Shown one piece after another: positions 1 through 11,770 of a stretch of 64,000 nucleotides of DNA (position 1 is the first letter of the stretch; every line of letters begins with the position of its first letter). The stretch is from Rhynchonema sp. JSB1_4 (taxonomy: Eukaryota > Nematoda > Chromadorea > Monhysterida > Xyalidae). The notes beneath the pieces are model-generated. The model made no database searches, was not told the DNA's origin, and saw nothing but the letters and a program-made list of their open reading frames with translations. The stretch spans positions 1 through 64,000 of the forward strand of contig JASAMV010002745.1 of NCBI GenBank assembly GCA_030248065.1, in the 5' to 3' direction. A program made the position numbers and the translations under genes.

Positions 1-19
1 AATATTATTATTTTCATAG

Positions 20-1365
20 ACGAACGTGGTGACCGAGCACGATCTAGAGGACGTTTTCTGCGGTTTCGGTCCGATGATGAAAATTCGGCTGGCCTCGTAC
101 GCACCTTTCTATGCGTTTGTCGTCTACAAAGATGGACTCGATGCTGAAGAGGCTGTGAGACGACTGAATGGAACGTCGGTTTGATCTTGTTTGGTGTTCG
201 GTGTTGATTTTTTTGTTTTTTTTTCGAAAAAATAAAAACCTGTTGATTGCAGAAATGTATCCCCACCATCTCAAATGTCATTATACATACCTGTAACATA
301 GCCAGGGTTGGGCAAAAAATGTTTTTTTTTTCAAAAATTCGTTTTTTAAAAACACGTTTTTTTCAAAAACCCCTTTTTTTAAAACGCCCGACCAAAACAT
401 GCCCCCAAAAAAGTTGGGAAATGCTCATGTCTGGAAGAAAACGTGGTTAAAGTGAAATAATTCTATGTGTTTTGAGGCTAAATAAAACGACTTTTAACCC
501 TTTTCTAGTGAGTTGTTACCATCCCAAAATATCATACTCGCATCATGGGACCAACTTTTGCCCGGGGTCATTATTGAAAGTTAAACTCCGTATATCGACG
601 AGAATTTCTCAACAAAGTAAAAAATTGGTCAACAACTTTTTGAAAAAATGGGACAAAAATGGATTTTCCTTGAAAATCAGAAGTACTTCCGCTGAAAAAT
701 CAGGGTAAGTTTAGGAAATTCAGGATTTGAAAAGAAACGAAAAATGACCCATACGCTTTTTTTTCACAAAAGACGTCGTTTTTCATGAAAAAAACGCTGT
801 CTGTTCTTTTGACCAACCCTGAGCACAGATAAGGTTCTTTGGCATGAATCCTACATAGTTCGCTTGCAGACGCTTAGACATGCTGTTACAGACATGCCAG
901 GTCAAGGTCAGTGTACATCCACGATGCAGATTTCGTCATGGGCGCTTGAAAAAGGCATACAGTTGGCTTTATGAATTACAGGTGAAGCACATCCTAGCTC
1001 GTTCTCGTGCGCAGTGTCAGATGCAGATCCAACCAGCCTATCTTGTCCCAAAGTTGAAATTTGTCTGTAACTGATCGGTCAGGTACAGTACCGGCGGGAT
1101 ATTCTTGGCTGAAAGTGGCGTGCGCGTGCACGGCGTACGAAAGCAGCTTCCTACATATACCTAAGTGTAAACATGGGCAGAAAGTCGAAGTAAGTTCGCG
1201 TGGCTGGCGCTGCACTTTATTGTTTTCCACCAGAAAGTTATCTGCGTGAGCGCGAATCTGACCAGTCTGACTGGCTACATGACTGCCACATAACAATTAC
1301 ACTGTATATCCCAGTTTCATCCGTCACTGTCGTATCCGCGTGTCCATCGCCCCTGCCGCGTCGTG
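20..1365 (+). CDS. RRM-type RNA-binding protein, 3' exons (partial)
   Basis: Two exons, 20-174 and 1315-1365, read as the second part of one RNA-recognition motif. The first follows a TTTTCATAG acceptor at the window edge and encodes 'DLEDVFCGFG', an RNP1-like 'PFYAFVVYKD' and 'DAEEAVRRLNGT'. The second supplies the last strand, 'CRIRVSIAP'. The donor at 175 (phase 2) and the acceptor at 1314 agree in phase, and the joined sequence completes the beta-alpha-beta fold. The pattern resembles the first RRM of SR splicing factors, so a role in pre-mRNA binding in the nucleus is likely. The 5' end lies outside the window. The exon after 1365 (donor GTGAGC) is not identified. A TTGATTGCAG acceptor near 252 gives an alternative short tail that stops at 301. 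The long intron contains the hAT-like element at 303-821. Confidence 0.6.
303..821. mobile_element. hAT-like non-autonomous element in the RRM-gene intron
   Basis: The ends are CAGGGTTGGGCAAAA and the inverted GACCAACCCTG, like the ends of the better preserved element at 8800-9522. The interior near both ends is rich in A/T runs. The flanking 8 bp do not match, so no target duplication is visible. No transposase frame is present. Confidence 0.45.
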
Positions 1366-2916
1366 GTGAGCGAATGCGCGGTGGTTGGCGCGAGCCGTCC
1401 CCGCCCCAATCCGCGCCTAACAATATGATGGGATTCAACGGCGGGCCTGTGGCCTGATGGCAGGGCACAGAGACAGACTATTCCTCCATCTGTCGACCGA
1501 TTCCTGTGACAAAACGCCGAAGACAGAGCAGACGACGGTGGGTATTTTCATGATTTGTTATTCGGGCTCAAACAGGACCCCGCCGATTCGTAAGTTCAGG
1601 ATCGGGATCCGGAAAGTGTTTCTGAAACTCGATTTCGAAATTTTCCACACTGGCTGCTGATTACTTTGTTGGTTCCGTTTTAGCCCTGTGTGTGTAGGAA
1701 TTAATGCATATGTATCTATACACACTTTGGTGAAACATTAGGCGCGAGGTTGCGTGTTAGTGGATAGCACGATGTCACAGAAAATCTGGTTTTCATACAT
1801 ACGTGTATTCATGATGCAGAAGCAAGCTATACAGTCCACCTTCATAGCCTGTAATCACTCTTCAAGCGCTTCCTGAACTGATGGATAAGTTTGGTCTCTA
1901 AATTTTCCGCACCACTCCATCGTCGGAACTGTGTATTGGTGAAAATTCTTTGAAGTGACTGAAATTGTCATGGCGCCCCTTGTGCCATAAGGACGGTCGA
2001 CTTCGCTATCTATCCGGTAATACGAGCGCAAGGGCAACTGGGCAAAGCCAGCTCATTGACCAAGACCACTTTGAGCAAGAAAAAGGCGGAATCCAAAAGA
2101 GCAGAACCTAAAAGCGATTAGGCCTGAGCCTGCTGAACATATAACCACAAGCACAAAGCGACAGTATAAGCCAGGTGTAAGCATAAGCGGAAAACGACCC
2201 CAACAGTTCGCTTGTTTTTACAAAGGGTTTATTCAACACGCGGGAATGAGGAACTGTACCAAGACATCTGCTGACACGATAGCAGATGGAACATAACATG
2301 GCCAACCGTGGATGATAACTACTGAACTTTCTTTACATGATTTTGTAACCAACAAAATAAATCTAGGGCATTGTTATAAAGCATGAGAGCTCTGCCGTTT
2401 TGGCTCTCCCGCTTTCTTCTTGCTCAAAGTAGATTTGCTCCATGTCAGCACAGAAAATCTTTAGTAATTTCATCACAACCTGCAGGTTGTATTATTGTGA
2501 TGGTTTAGTGGTTGTAAATGGCTGATGGTGATGTAAATGGTTGATGTCATTCTTGGAGCTGTTAGTTTGGGCTGACATCAAAATGGGCATAATGCTTGGT
2601 TGGCGACGTGCAATGGTCCACTGGATGTGATGTTTCAATTTGGATGCCGAAACTGTTATAAAATGGGTTGACTGGCACTACATCAGAAACGGTCAGGTCC
2701 GATCAGGCTCCTAAGAAGTCCCAACGGTCCATTTATGGAATGATGTAGCCCCGAATCACGATTATCAAAAAATTTAACTGAAGTTTGCTGAACACATGTC
2801 TTGAGTTGAACAAAATGGAGTTTGTGTTTTTTGTCGCACACTGGAGACGAAACTTCTCATGCTAACAAAAAGCGCCCAAGTCCCAAACCATATACAGAAG
2901 CAAGCTAATATTACAG
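1366..2916. other. No confident gene
   Basis: About 1.5 kb, probably introns or spacer of the RRM gene. A short frame at 1316-1457 encodes an Arg/Gly-Pro-rich tail ('RGERMRGGW') that could be an alternative 3' end of that gene. One intron-type TGATGTTTCA motif lies at 2628. Nothing else stands out. Confidence 0.4.
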
Positions 2917-3274
2917 TGGTTAACCCAAGTGGTCAGATCAGTTCGTCGACTCACAGCAACCTCGAGCGAGGACGAAAAATAACACATGACATTCTGGCTG
3001 AGTTGATGACTCCCCAAGGTGGAGTTGACGAAGTGATTCGACCACTTCAGTTAACCACTGCCCAAAAGCAACCAGTGCTCGCTCAGATTGAGCTAACTCC
3101 ATTTCAGCTCGCGGTCCCCGCGTCGTCGCTCGCGAACCCCAGTCCGTCGGCGAGGGTAAAAGAACGCTCACTTTATATTCATACTTGGCACCAAATTTCT
3201 CCTGATTTCCCGCAGTTTTTTAAAATTATTTTCAGTCGTTCACGCAGCCGAAGCTAAATATTATTCTGGGATGA
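2917..3274 (+). CDS. Candidate terminal exons, function unknown
   Basis: An exon at 2917-3155 sits between a TATTACAG acceptor and a GTAAAA donor. It is open in one frame and rich in Ser, Gln, Leu and Pro. It can join a short last exon at 3236-3274 (acceptor TTTTCAG, stop TGA) in phase. If the last exon is read in another frame it encodes a short Arg-Ser run, which would suit an SR protein, but the phases do not support that reading. It may be the 3' end of the upstream RRM gene or a separate gene. No domain is recognised. Confidence 0.28.
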
Positions 3275-3695
3275 AAATCGATTGATGGCACAGCTCTCCT
3301 CGAACGAAATATTGCGCGCGTGAGGATGGCCTTTACACAAACTTTATCGGATGTGGATCTATGCGGACTGGTACTGGATATTTCATGGTTGTGGTTGTCA
3401 CGGATATGGTGTTTCGACAATGAGGTGATACCTTTTCAGTCATTAGATTTGGTCACAAAAAGTGGCGATTTTGTCTGGATTAGCGCAACAGCATTGGTAG
3501 TTTTGTGGGTTAGTAAGTAATCTGAAATCGTCAAGCGATAAATCACGTTTAACCAACCAACAAAGCCAGCTTTGTTTATCATTTGAAGGCAGCAAAAATG
3601 CAGATAAAGTAATTAATATAAATAGCGCAAAATGAAAGTCTACAGAGCGGATCACATTTCCACACGCTAACCTGTCACAACAAGCAATAAATTTA

Positions 3696-6600
3696 TCACA
3701 CATTACTCAGCTTGTCCATGAGTTCCTTGTTCATGACTAATGTTTCACCCTTCTCCGACAGTACGTAGCCAGCAAATAGGGAGATCAGGCCAATGAAGAC
3801 GAACATCAATACACGCTCGAGCACACGAGCCACCTGAAACATCAGCCAGCTGGTTGGATGAGTTGACACTAATGTTTTGAGTATGACCTTTGGTCGATCG
3901 ATATCAAACTTGCTGAACGGACCGGACCGCTCTTCACGTGACTTTTGGTATTTTCGAGAATTACTCATGCCACTTTTGTGATTCGACCAGCGTAAAACCT
4001 TTTTATTGGTTGTTTGAGATCAACGTCTATCGTCCGTTGAAATTAGTGACATCAGCATTAGGATTTCGAAATATCCAAAATGCAAAAGATCCCGTGACCA
4101 ATGCAAGACCAGATGGACCAGACTGATCACCAAGTTCGACGTCGTTTTTTCATGTTTTTGGTGGGTATAATTACTCAGAAAACGGGCTTCGCTATTGAAA
4201 TGGACCAAAAACGGGCAAATGAAATCTCACTTTATGAAACATGGACCAACCTGTCGCCATTCCCTGGCGATCTCCTCCCTCGCTTCTCGTTGATTGACCA
4301 CCTGCCTGATCTGCTGTACGTTCAATGCGACACGATACAATACCGAATGCAATTGTTGTCCAACATTGTTGCCAATTACGTGGCCCACATTGTGCAATTG
4401 TTGATTTTGCGGAATTGTTGAACCGACGGTAATGTCCGGAACTCCATGTTCGAGACCGAACGGGCCACCGCCGTTCAGTTGCGCGCCCATTGAATACCAT
4501 CTGGGACGCGGCGTCGGCGTGGTCACGTGATCTTCGTCATCATCAGTTGCGGTCTGTTGACCGGTCTTAGACTTGGACTTTTGACAGGTGCACGCAGGTG
4601 ACGGTTGAGAGTCCTCAGGTGACGAGTCCACATGCGGCAGATTCGCTGATGTTTCACACATGCCAAACGCGCCCAGGCTCGGGCCAGTGCCGGTCTCAGA
4701 CAATAAGTTGGTGGTTTGCATCTCCAACGTCGAGTGATAATGAGATCGATTATTGGCGTTTGTGGTGGTGACCGTGGTTGGTTTGCTCGCGTCATTGTGA
4801 TTGGGACCGGTCTCGAAATCACGCACCGCGCCCACGCCGTCGGCGGATTTGAACTGAAACATTTGAAGCGATATCAAACTTGATGATCGGATCGAGCCTG
4901 GCCTGCATGGTCACGTGAGATTTTTGAATTAGGATATCAAAAGATTTACTGATGCCAATAATTTCGACCAGCGTAAAAGTTGTTCCCAGGCATAAAATGA
5001 CAATTTTTGCGTCGAAATTAGGGGCTAACGTCCTTATCTCACGTGACCAAAGCAAGTCTCATCCGACCCGATCCAAAAGTTTGACAAAAAGCCGAAGGGC
5101 TGACTGAGTTTGTTTTATTGCAACTACGCTCTTGCATTGAAATGATGTTCCGAACCGACGCCTTCAGAAAGATTCATAGGAACAACAACTGCACCAACCT
5201 TATTCTTATTTTTTGCCTTTTGCCATTCGTATTTCTGCCTGTCGCGCCTGGTGACCGGTACGGGCAGCTCGGGCAACAGGATCGAGATAAACCAACACCT
5301 GAAATATTAGGCATCTATTCAGGCCTAAAATTCCGCCTCTTTGAAGATGTGACGTTTCACAAACCTAGCCAGTACGTTAAAGAAGATGTATTTCGTCCAA
5401 TAAGACGGAGGCGGTCCGGACAAACCCCTCATTTGTGTGGCCAAAGTGATCGTCGTGGAGAACGCGGCCAGAAACAGAATAAAGATCAACCCGATGTAAT
5501 ATTTGCCTGAAGATGCAAGGGGAATTTTGCAAGACCAATAAAAATAGTTTTTTTGAACTTTCTAAAAAAGGTAGACTGACCGATCAATGGTAGCACGTCG
5601 GTAGTCGCAGGCATTTCATCGGCCACCATCATCATAATAATCGCCATTGACAGAAGCGATGTGACACCGAGTGAAACCTGGAATAAAATTTAATATTGAT
5701 TTTAATTACAGGATTAAAGATTGCAATTGCCCAATTGTCTTTTTTAATTTTTCACCTTCTCTGTGTTTTCGCCGGTGCTCGAATGCGGTGTGAAGTAGCC
5801 GATGATGGTCACCAACTCGATGAATGCCGACGGTATGATAAGGCTGGAGAAATATTTATCACTTTTTTTCGAAATTTCTCTTGAATATCTGACATTCCAT
5901 TGTGATACTTGGTTTATGTGCAGCTTGTACCTGTTCATATAATATCCAGGATTTCGACTGATGATGAAATAGAAGGTCAGATCCGGGTATGGATGCGGAC
6001 AGCAGTCGTAGACCTGAAGCAAAAATCTAGAATTATGGTGAACCTGGCCCACATGTGAATAGATGAACGGAGTTGTTCACCGTTTTTTCATGATTTTTTA
6101 CCTTGACATTCTGTCGCAAAGCAAAATCCTCAATGTTCCATTCGCTGTTTTGAACGAAGAAATTCAGCGAATCGTTGCCTCGGTTCTTCTGATGGACGAA
6201 GATCTTCGATCCGTCATTCGACCATGAGGCGAGCATCAGTGAACAGGCTTGCTGCACGAAGGAATATGTTGCCTTGATTGATCAGGCAATATTTTAGTTT
6301 AAGCCTAAAACCAGCCTGACCTCATCAAACGGAAAGTAGGTCATGTCCAGTTTGCAGGTGATGTCAGTGATCACCGACCGAAACAGCATCACATCCCCAT
6401 TGCTCTGCACAATCGCATTCGTTTCGTATTCGTTCTCATCGACATTCATATTCGCACTGGAAATTGGGTAATTTTGAATATGGTTGATCGTGCTTGTGAG
6501 AGGACGAAGTGAATCTGTGGATTGTGTTTGGGCGGAACGGAAGACAGATTCTGGTGGTAGTATACGGTCACTGACAGGCATGACAACGGAAGCGGAAGTG

Positions 6601-7555
6601 TTGTAAGGTCACAATAACACGATCATGAAACATATTCATGGAAAGAATTTTGCCACTTAGTAGAGATTCCCACTTCGAACCGCCGCTGTGTAGCATTCAA
6701 CTCACTTGTTGTACACGAGCAGATCGGGCAGCCAGAGCATCTTTGCTGGCACATTGATTGCCGTGATGCCACCGTAGTGAGCCGGGTTCCATTTCAGAAA
6801 ATCGTCTCGCCAATACTGACGTTTGTAAGATTATTTTGTCCAGTTGTTTTCTCTTCAAAATATTTGAATGGAAGAAAAAACAGCAAAATCTCCAACCATT
6901 TCCAGCCAACAGTGAACGGTGATCATTTGGTCGGCTTCATTGACTTTGAGGATTTGCTTGAACCAGAATTGTAAACGTACGTCCACGGTCTCGTCATTTT
7001 TGATGCGTGGTCTGAAAAAATGTTTGACAATTTTTTCGCGTTCGTATTCATTTAGTTTAAAGGTGTGCTTTAGATTTTTACCGTATCTGATGTCTGTAAT
7101 TGGTAAATAGCGCGTCGTACAGCTGAATCATGGTGCTTTTGCCGGAAATACTGGTGCGAGGCGGCGGGTCACCCTGAAAAAATATTAAGATTCTCTAGCA
7201 ATTTGTATTAAAAAGCAAGATAGCTTTGAAACATCAGCCAACCAGTGGCGAAGTGGTATACTCAGAATCAACTAGCAGCGGATCAAGCTGTGAGTCCAAC
7301 GTTAGATTTGACGGTTCAGATGTTGAGTGCACCTCTGGGGGCAACGGTGTATCCTTCGGGAGTACCTGCAAACTTGAGGAAGCTCGAGTTGGTGTAATAT
7401 ATTTTTTTAAAATTCATAAGAACCTTTTTTTGTAATAATAATACTAATAATAATAATCATAATACTGTATGCTATTTTCATTTTCTGATATCAAGACTCA
7501 CCCTGAGTGGCAAGGTGGACTGGACCAGTATTGTCAGCAGGATGCCAATAGTCAT
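3696..7555 (-). CDS. Nicotinic acetylcholine receptor alpha-type subunit
   Basis: Ligand-gated cation channel subunit of the Cys-loop family, acting in the plasma membrane of excitable cells. Fourteen exons join in phase to 657 residues: 7555-7502, 7365-7243, 7173-7082, 7011-6897, 6815-6706, 6456-6321, 6251-6102, 6013-5931, 5843-5756, 5677-5581, 5506-5365, 5298-5256, 4853-4251, 3833-3696. Visible parts are a signal peptide (about residues 1-18), 'WNPAHYGGI' and 'LWLPD', the Cys loop C199-x13-C213 with FPFDEQAC, the alpha-type vicinal Cys pair C264-C265 ('YDCCPHPYPD'), TM1 about 289-306, TM2 about 318-338, TM3 about 351-371, a 200-residue Thr/Asn/Gln/Pro loop, and TM4 about 619-638. Glu-Lys just before TM2 fits a cation channel. 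The second exon adds an unusual Ser/Thr/Pro N-terminal extension. Introns 12 and 13 hold foldback MITEs. Confidence 0.93.
3901..4140. mobile_element. Foldback MITE, copy A
   Basis: Lies in the last intron of the receptor gene. The left end reads ATATCAAACTTGCTGAACGG. The right end, inverted, reads TCGAACTTGGTGATCAG, so the ends pair. Inside are CACGTGAC and ATTCGACCAGCGTAAAA, which recur in the other copies (4871, 20432, 24683). No coding capacity. Confidence 0.6.
4871..5086. mobile_element. Foldback MITE, copy B
   Basis: Best copy of the family. The left arm runs ATATCAAACTTGATGATCGG ... GGTCACGTGAGAT. The right arm, inverted, reads TGTCAAACTTTTGGATCGGG ... GGTCACGTGAGAT. The conserved centre is ATTTCGACCAGCGTAAAAGT. 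It ends 18 bp from the splice acceptor of receptor exon 13, so it inserted without disturbing splicing. Confidence 0.7.
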
Positions 7556-7601
7556 GTTTTTATATTGTCTTGTTTTTAGCTCATCTTTTATTTTCGTATA
7601 A

Positions 7602-8041
7602 GGGCGGACTTAGGTTGAACACGGAAACCGGAACACGGAAATATTTCCGTGTTCCGTGTTCCGTGAATATTTTGGAGAATCACGGAACACGGAAATATTT
7701 CCGTGTTCCGTGTTCCGTGAATGTTTTGGAGAATCACGGAACACGGAAATAAATCCGTGCCACGGAACACGGCAATGATTCAGGCACGCAAACGATGCTT
7801 TTGCAGTGATGATGACAAAAGCCAGCGTGCTGACGTCAAAAGCACGCGCGTTGACGCAAACAGCAACAACTATTCACACGGAAATATTTCCGTGTTCCGT
7901 GAAAATAAAAAAACACGGAACACGGAAACCGGAAATATTTCCGTGCCACGGAAATATTTCCGTGCACGGAAATCCACGAAACTGGTTTGTATGTAAAATT
8001 ATTTCCGTGTTCCGGTTTCCGTGTTCAACCTAAGTTCGCCC
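7602..8041. mobile_element. Harbinger-like MITE with iterated arms (element 1)
   Basis: 440 bp flanked by TAA at 7599-7601 and 8042-8044. The inverted ends are GGGCGGACTTAGGTTGAACA and GGGCGAACTTAGGTTGAACA. A 3-bp TAA duplication and GG-starting ends fit the PIF/Harbinger (Tourist) type. The arms are iterations of CACGGAACACGGAAAT and its complement. A unique core at about 7780-7880 contains CAGCGTGCTGAC and CGCAAACAGCAAC. It lies 46 bp upstream of the receptor start codon, probably in its promoter. Confidence 0.7.
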
Positions 8042-8044
8042 TAA

Positions 8045-8791
8045 TTTCGCTCATTAGTTCGTATTTTCAGCCGGAATGGTATCCACCTCTATTTGAGTTT
8101 TTTGGGGGACCTGAAAATTAACAGCATTTGGGGCACTTCACCGGATTTCCATTGTCGCTGGATGAGATTAGCGTTTGGTATGGACGCATGTCCCGGGTTT
8201 TATTTCGTTTTTCATGTTTTGTGCGTTCCACAGTGCACAACAAACATTGAGGCAAGGCTCGGTGGTCACGTTTGACGGCACATGAAGCAGCCGGCAGTGT
8301 GACCAAAGCGTGACGTTCTGCAGACAAAGAAAATCAAAATCTGACAGTCGAACCATACAATAGACTCGTTCAAGCGATACGTGATGCATGCTGTGCAGTG
8401 AGTCAAAATGAAGAGTGTGAGAGTAATGCGGGGAGGATTTTGAATCTTCCCTGATTCAGGATCCTGAACAATACGTCCAATATGAACGAATGTGCAGGTT
8501 GCCTCTGAAGAATGCCAGTCGGTCAAAGTCTCTATAAAAAAAGCTCCCGCTGAAAGTTCCTTATGTCCTTCCCCGATCTCTGGGCTGGGTACGCTTTATC
8601 TATAAAAAGCGTTATACACGCGGTTCTCTGGGAAACCGTACGATAGGCCAATAGGCACTATTAGCCACCCATATAGTCCGGAAAAATAAAAACGCCCAAC
8701 TATGTTTGGGTTTCTGGCTCGTGTTGTGACGCCTATAAAAATGTTATGATGATGTCCAACATGGGCGACCATAAAACCAACTGAGTTACGG
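8045..8791. other. No gene recognised
   Basis: Upstream of the receptor gene. Short open frames exist on both strands, but none has splice support or motifs. Several TATAAAAA stretches (for example near 8600 and 8731) could be promoter-like but cannot be tied to a gene. Confidence 0.4.
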
Positions 8792-8799
8792 ATATGGGG

Positions 8800-9522
8800 C
8801 AGGGTTGAAAAAAAAAATTTTTTTATTAACGAGCTTTTTTTTTAAAAAAAAAAATTTTTTTTTTGATTTTTTTTTTGACGAAAATTTTTTTTATTAGAAA
8901 AAGTGTTGCAAACGACGTTTCAGGACAAATGAAATCGATCCAACATATTTTTCAAAAATTGAAAAATTTTCGCCTGAGACCCAACTTGTGTGGTGACACC
9001 CGGTAGTATTGTGCAGATTCTATGGAATCCTACCAGTGTGAGGTTGATGTTGACTAACGATGTTACTCTAATGTATTGTAGCATGCCGTACAACGTATTT
9101 TAATGCATCTAATGCCGTATATCTGATATACGACCATCAAAATATAGATTACAGCCCAAATCTTGCGTGTCAGATCGACTTTGCGCGCCCGGTTTTGCAC
9201 CAGACCTATGTATATACATGTGTAGTAGCATGCAGTGGTACATTATCGGTGCCACATCACTATAAAAGACCATCCCCGCGCATCCCTGTACGGATTTGGG
9301 GACAATACAGGGCGCCGCAGGCGCGATTTTGGAAAATTGTCCCGTCCACAGAAAAAAAGTGCCAATTTTTTGCCTCGAAAAAGGCCATTTTTGGACATTT
9401 CAGCCCATTTTGGGCAACTATTTTTTATTAAAAAAAAAGCAAAATCTGAGTTTCAAAAAAAAAAATTTTTTTTTTAAAAAAAAATTTTTTAATTAACCAC
9501 TTTTTTTTTTGAAACAACCCTG
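8800..9522. mobile_element. Non-autonomous hAT transposon with 8-bp target duplication
   Basis: 723 bp with inverted ends CAGGGTTG (8800-8807) and CAACCCTG (9515-9522). The identical octamer ATATGGGG is present immediately on each side (8792-8799 and 9523-9530). CAGGG-type ends plus an 8-bp duplication are the hallmark of the hAT superfamily. Subterminal regions are long A/T runs. No transposase frame is present, so mobility would need a source elsewhere. Confidence 0.85.
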
Positions 9523-9530
9523 ATATGGGG

Positions 9531-10910
9531 ATACCAATTATCAAATAATAAAAACTGGGTGACCGATATCTAACAAAATGAGTCAGAAACAATGTTTAGC
9601 CTTGAGATACGTATGTTTTAATGGCTATATTTATGGTCCTGTGTTCAGAAGCATGAGCTTTTCGTGCCTTCATAAAGCCGTCTGTCAAATCACATTTTGG
9701 CTTCTGGACTCAGATCAAACGACTGCACCTTTGTATCGAATGTTTGGTTGGCAAACTTGCAATGAACTGGTTTCAACATTTTAGGACAAAATAACTTGAC
9801 GCATTTACGGTATATTCGATCTCTTTTCGGAAAGGGACCTATATGTGTGCGACAACAGGAGTTTACATCGCCAGCGTTGTTCTTTGCCTGCAAAAACTTT
9901 AGTGCATCAAATCGCCAATGACATTGCGATGTCTACGTATGCGGCTGGTTATACAGTACATCAAACATTTGTTCTGATCATAATGTCGGCTGGCCACTTC
10001 ATGATATTGAGCAGTGGCAGTAATCAGGGTCTATACGTCAGTATAGCACGGAAGTATGCAACAGCAAAACAAAGAAGACATCCTGGCATTAGCTTATTGG
10101 CGACATATTCACAAGATAGCTTACGTATTCAATAGTGTTTGTGTGAGGAAAAAAAATTCGCATCACAGACTGAAACATCAGCAGGTCAGATTATCGGAAA
10201 TTTTGCTATACCTGTAGTGTTAAAATCGGGGGTGCTGGCGTGAGCGCGTGTGTTGGGCTTTTGTTAATTTAATTATTGCGATAATGTCGTTCGTATACCC
10301 GCCGGCACAGAACGCTGAAAAAATCAGCCCGATCGGTGCGGCAGAAAGTGTTTTTCCAGCCACCCGAGAAAGAGGGGTGTCCGCGTTCCCAAATTTCTGG
10401 TCATTTTGGTTTTTAGTTATCTCCTCCTAGGAAACTGAATAAAGTCAGGCAAGTTGTATATCAATCGACTCGTCTGGTTGTGGAGGTGTCCTAGACAGAG
10501 CCCGATTTTTTGAAACATTGCTTCTATCGCGAGAAATCGGCGATTTGGCGTATTAGCAGTTCTGAGTTCTGATTGGCTGCATGACGTCATTGCGGAGCTG
10601 GCTGCTGATTGGCTGTTGTTGGCGCGCGCGTGTGCGCGTTGCTTTCCGCGTGTTTTCTGTTCCTTTTTGGCCTTGTTTTTTGTCAGAAACGGCAGCGAGT
10701 TGATTGTAAGTTTAAACATCGTTCAATTTAGTGAAAGACAAAGCCTAGGCTTAAGCTTAAGCAAAGCCTAAGCGTGAAAACCTAAGGCCGATTTTGATTT
10801 TGTTCCATTTTAGTTTTGTGAGACCAAGCTGAGTGAAAGTTTTTATTTTTTCAGAATCGTCGTTGTTTGACAATTGAATGCCATATTATAGAGACCGAAA
10901 ATCGACCCAG
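9531..10910. other. No confident gene
   Basis: Short open frames on both strands only. One TGAAACATCA copy lies at 10171. The intron or exon status of this stretch is unknown. Confidence 0.35.
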
Positions 10911-10917
10911 AAAAGTC

Positions 10918-11665
10918 GGCAAAAATTCCGGCCCGGCCCACAATTCCTGGCAGGTCTACTCGACTCGGCCCGGCCAGGCCCAAGCCTTTTCAGCAATCAA
11001 TTGAGATCAGATGTGGGAATCATGCCGGAGGCAGAGGTGTCAATCGGGCCGGGTTAGGTCGGCCTGGCCCGTCCATGGGAAAACTCGGCCCGGCCAGCCC
11101 CGGCCCGATTTTTTTGAGCAATTTTTTATGTCTTTTTAGCAGAAGTCGCAATCGGGCCGGGCCGCGATTTTGGGCTATTGGTTCGGGCCTGAGATTTGAG
11201 GGTTCGGGCCGGAGATTTGGGGGCTCGGGCCGTGCCGGGTCGGCCAAACCCGGCCTGATTGGGACCTCTGCTTTTTAGCTTGTTCTGAGAAGCCGGCCCG
11301 CAACCCGCGACAGGTCGGGACGCGGCCCGATTTTTTTGACGAATTTTTTTTGTGATGACTTGGCTAAATACAGTACCAAATCCTTGCGAAAAACCGCGAT
11401 TTTTTTATGAAAAACCACGATTTTTTCAATATGTTGGGCAATGTCGGGCCGGGAAGTCCGGCCCGGCCAGGCCCGACCATGGAAAACCTCGGGCCGGCCC
11501 GGCCTGGCCCAACAATGCGGGGTGGGCGCCCGATGTTTGGCATGGCACAGTAGGTATCTCCCACCCCACCCCCCCCCGATTTCCCCCGCCCCCTTATGTT
11601 TGGCATGGCACAGTAGGTTTCCCCCCCCCCCCCCCATTTCCCCCGCCCCCTTTGTGGCAGGAACA
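10918..11665. repeat. GC-rich CGGCCCGG array and C-run duplication
   Basis: Two blocks (about 10918-11270 and 11430-11520) of iterated, self-complementary CGGCCCGGCC/CGGGCCGG units are separated by an AT-rich spacer (about 11330-11430). They are followed by a tandem duplication of a unit of about 60 bp starting ATGTTTGGCATGGCACAGTA (11533 and 11596), each ending in long C runs. Related CGGGCCGGAGATTTGG units recur at 11940-12120. The architecture resembles the repeat blocks at 34, 56-59 kb. Confidence 0.6.
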
Positions 11666-11770
11666 GCAGCGCGCTGACCGGAATATTAAACCTCGTGTTT
11701 CAGATTCACGCTATCAATAATCCTGAATCTTGATTAAATTTCGCGTTGTTATCAATATCGCTAAATTGTC

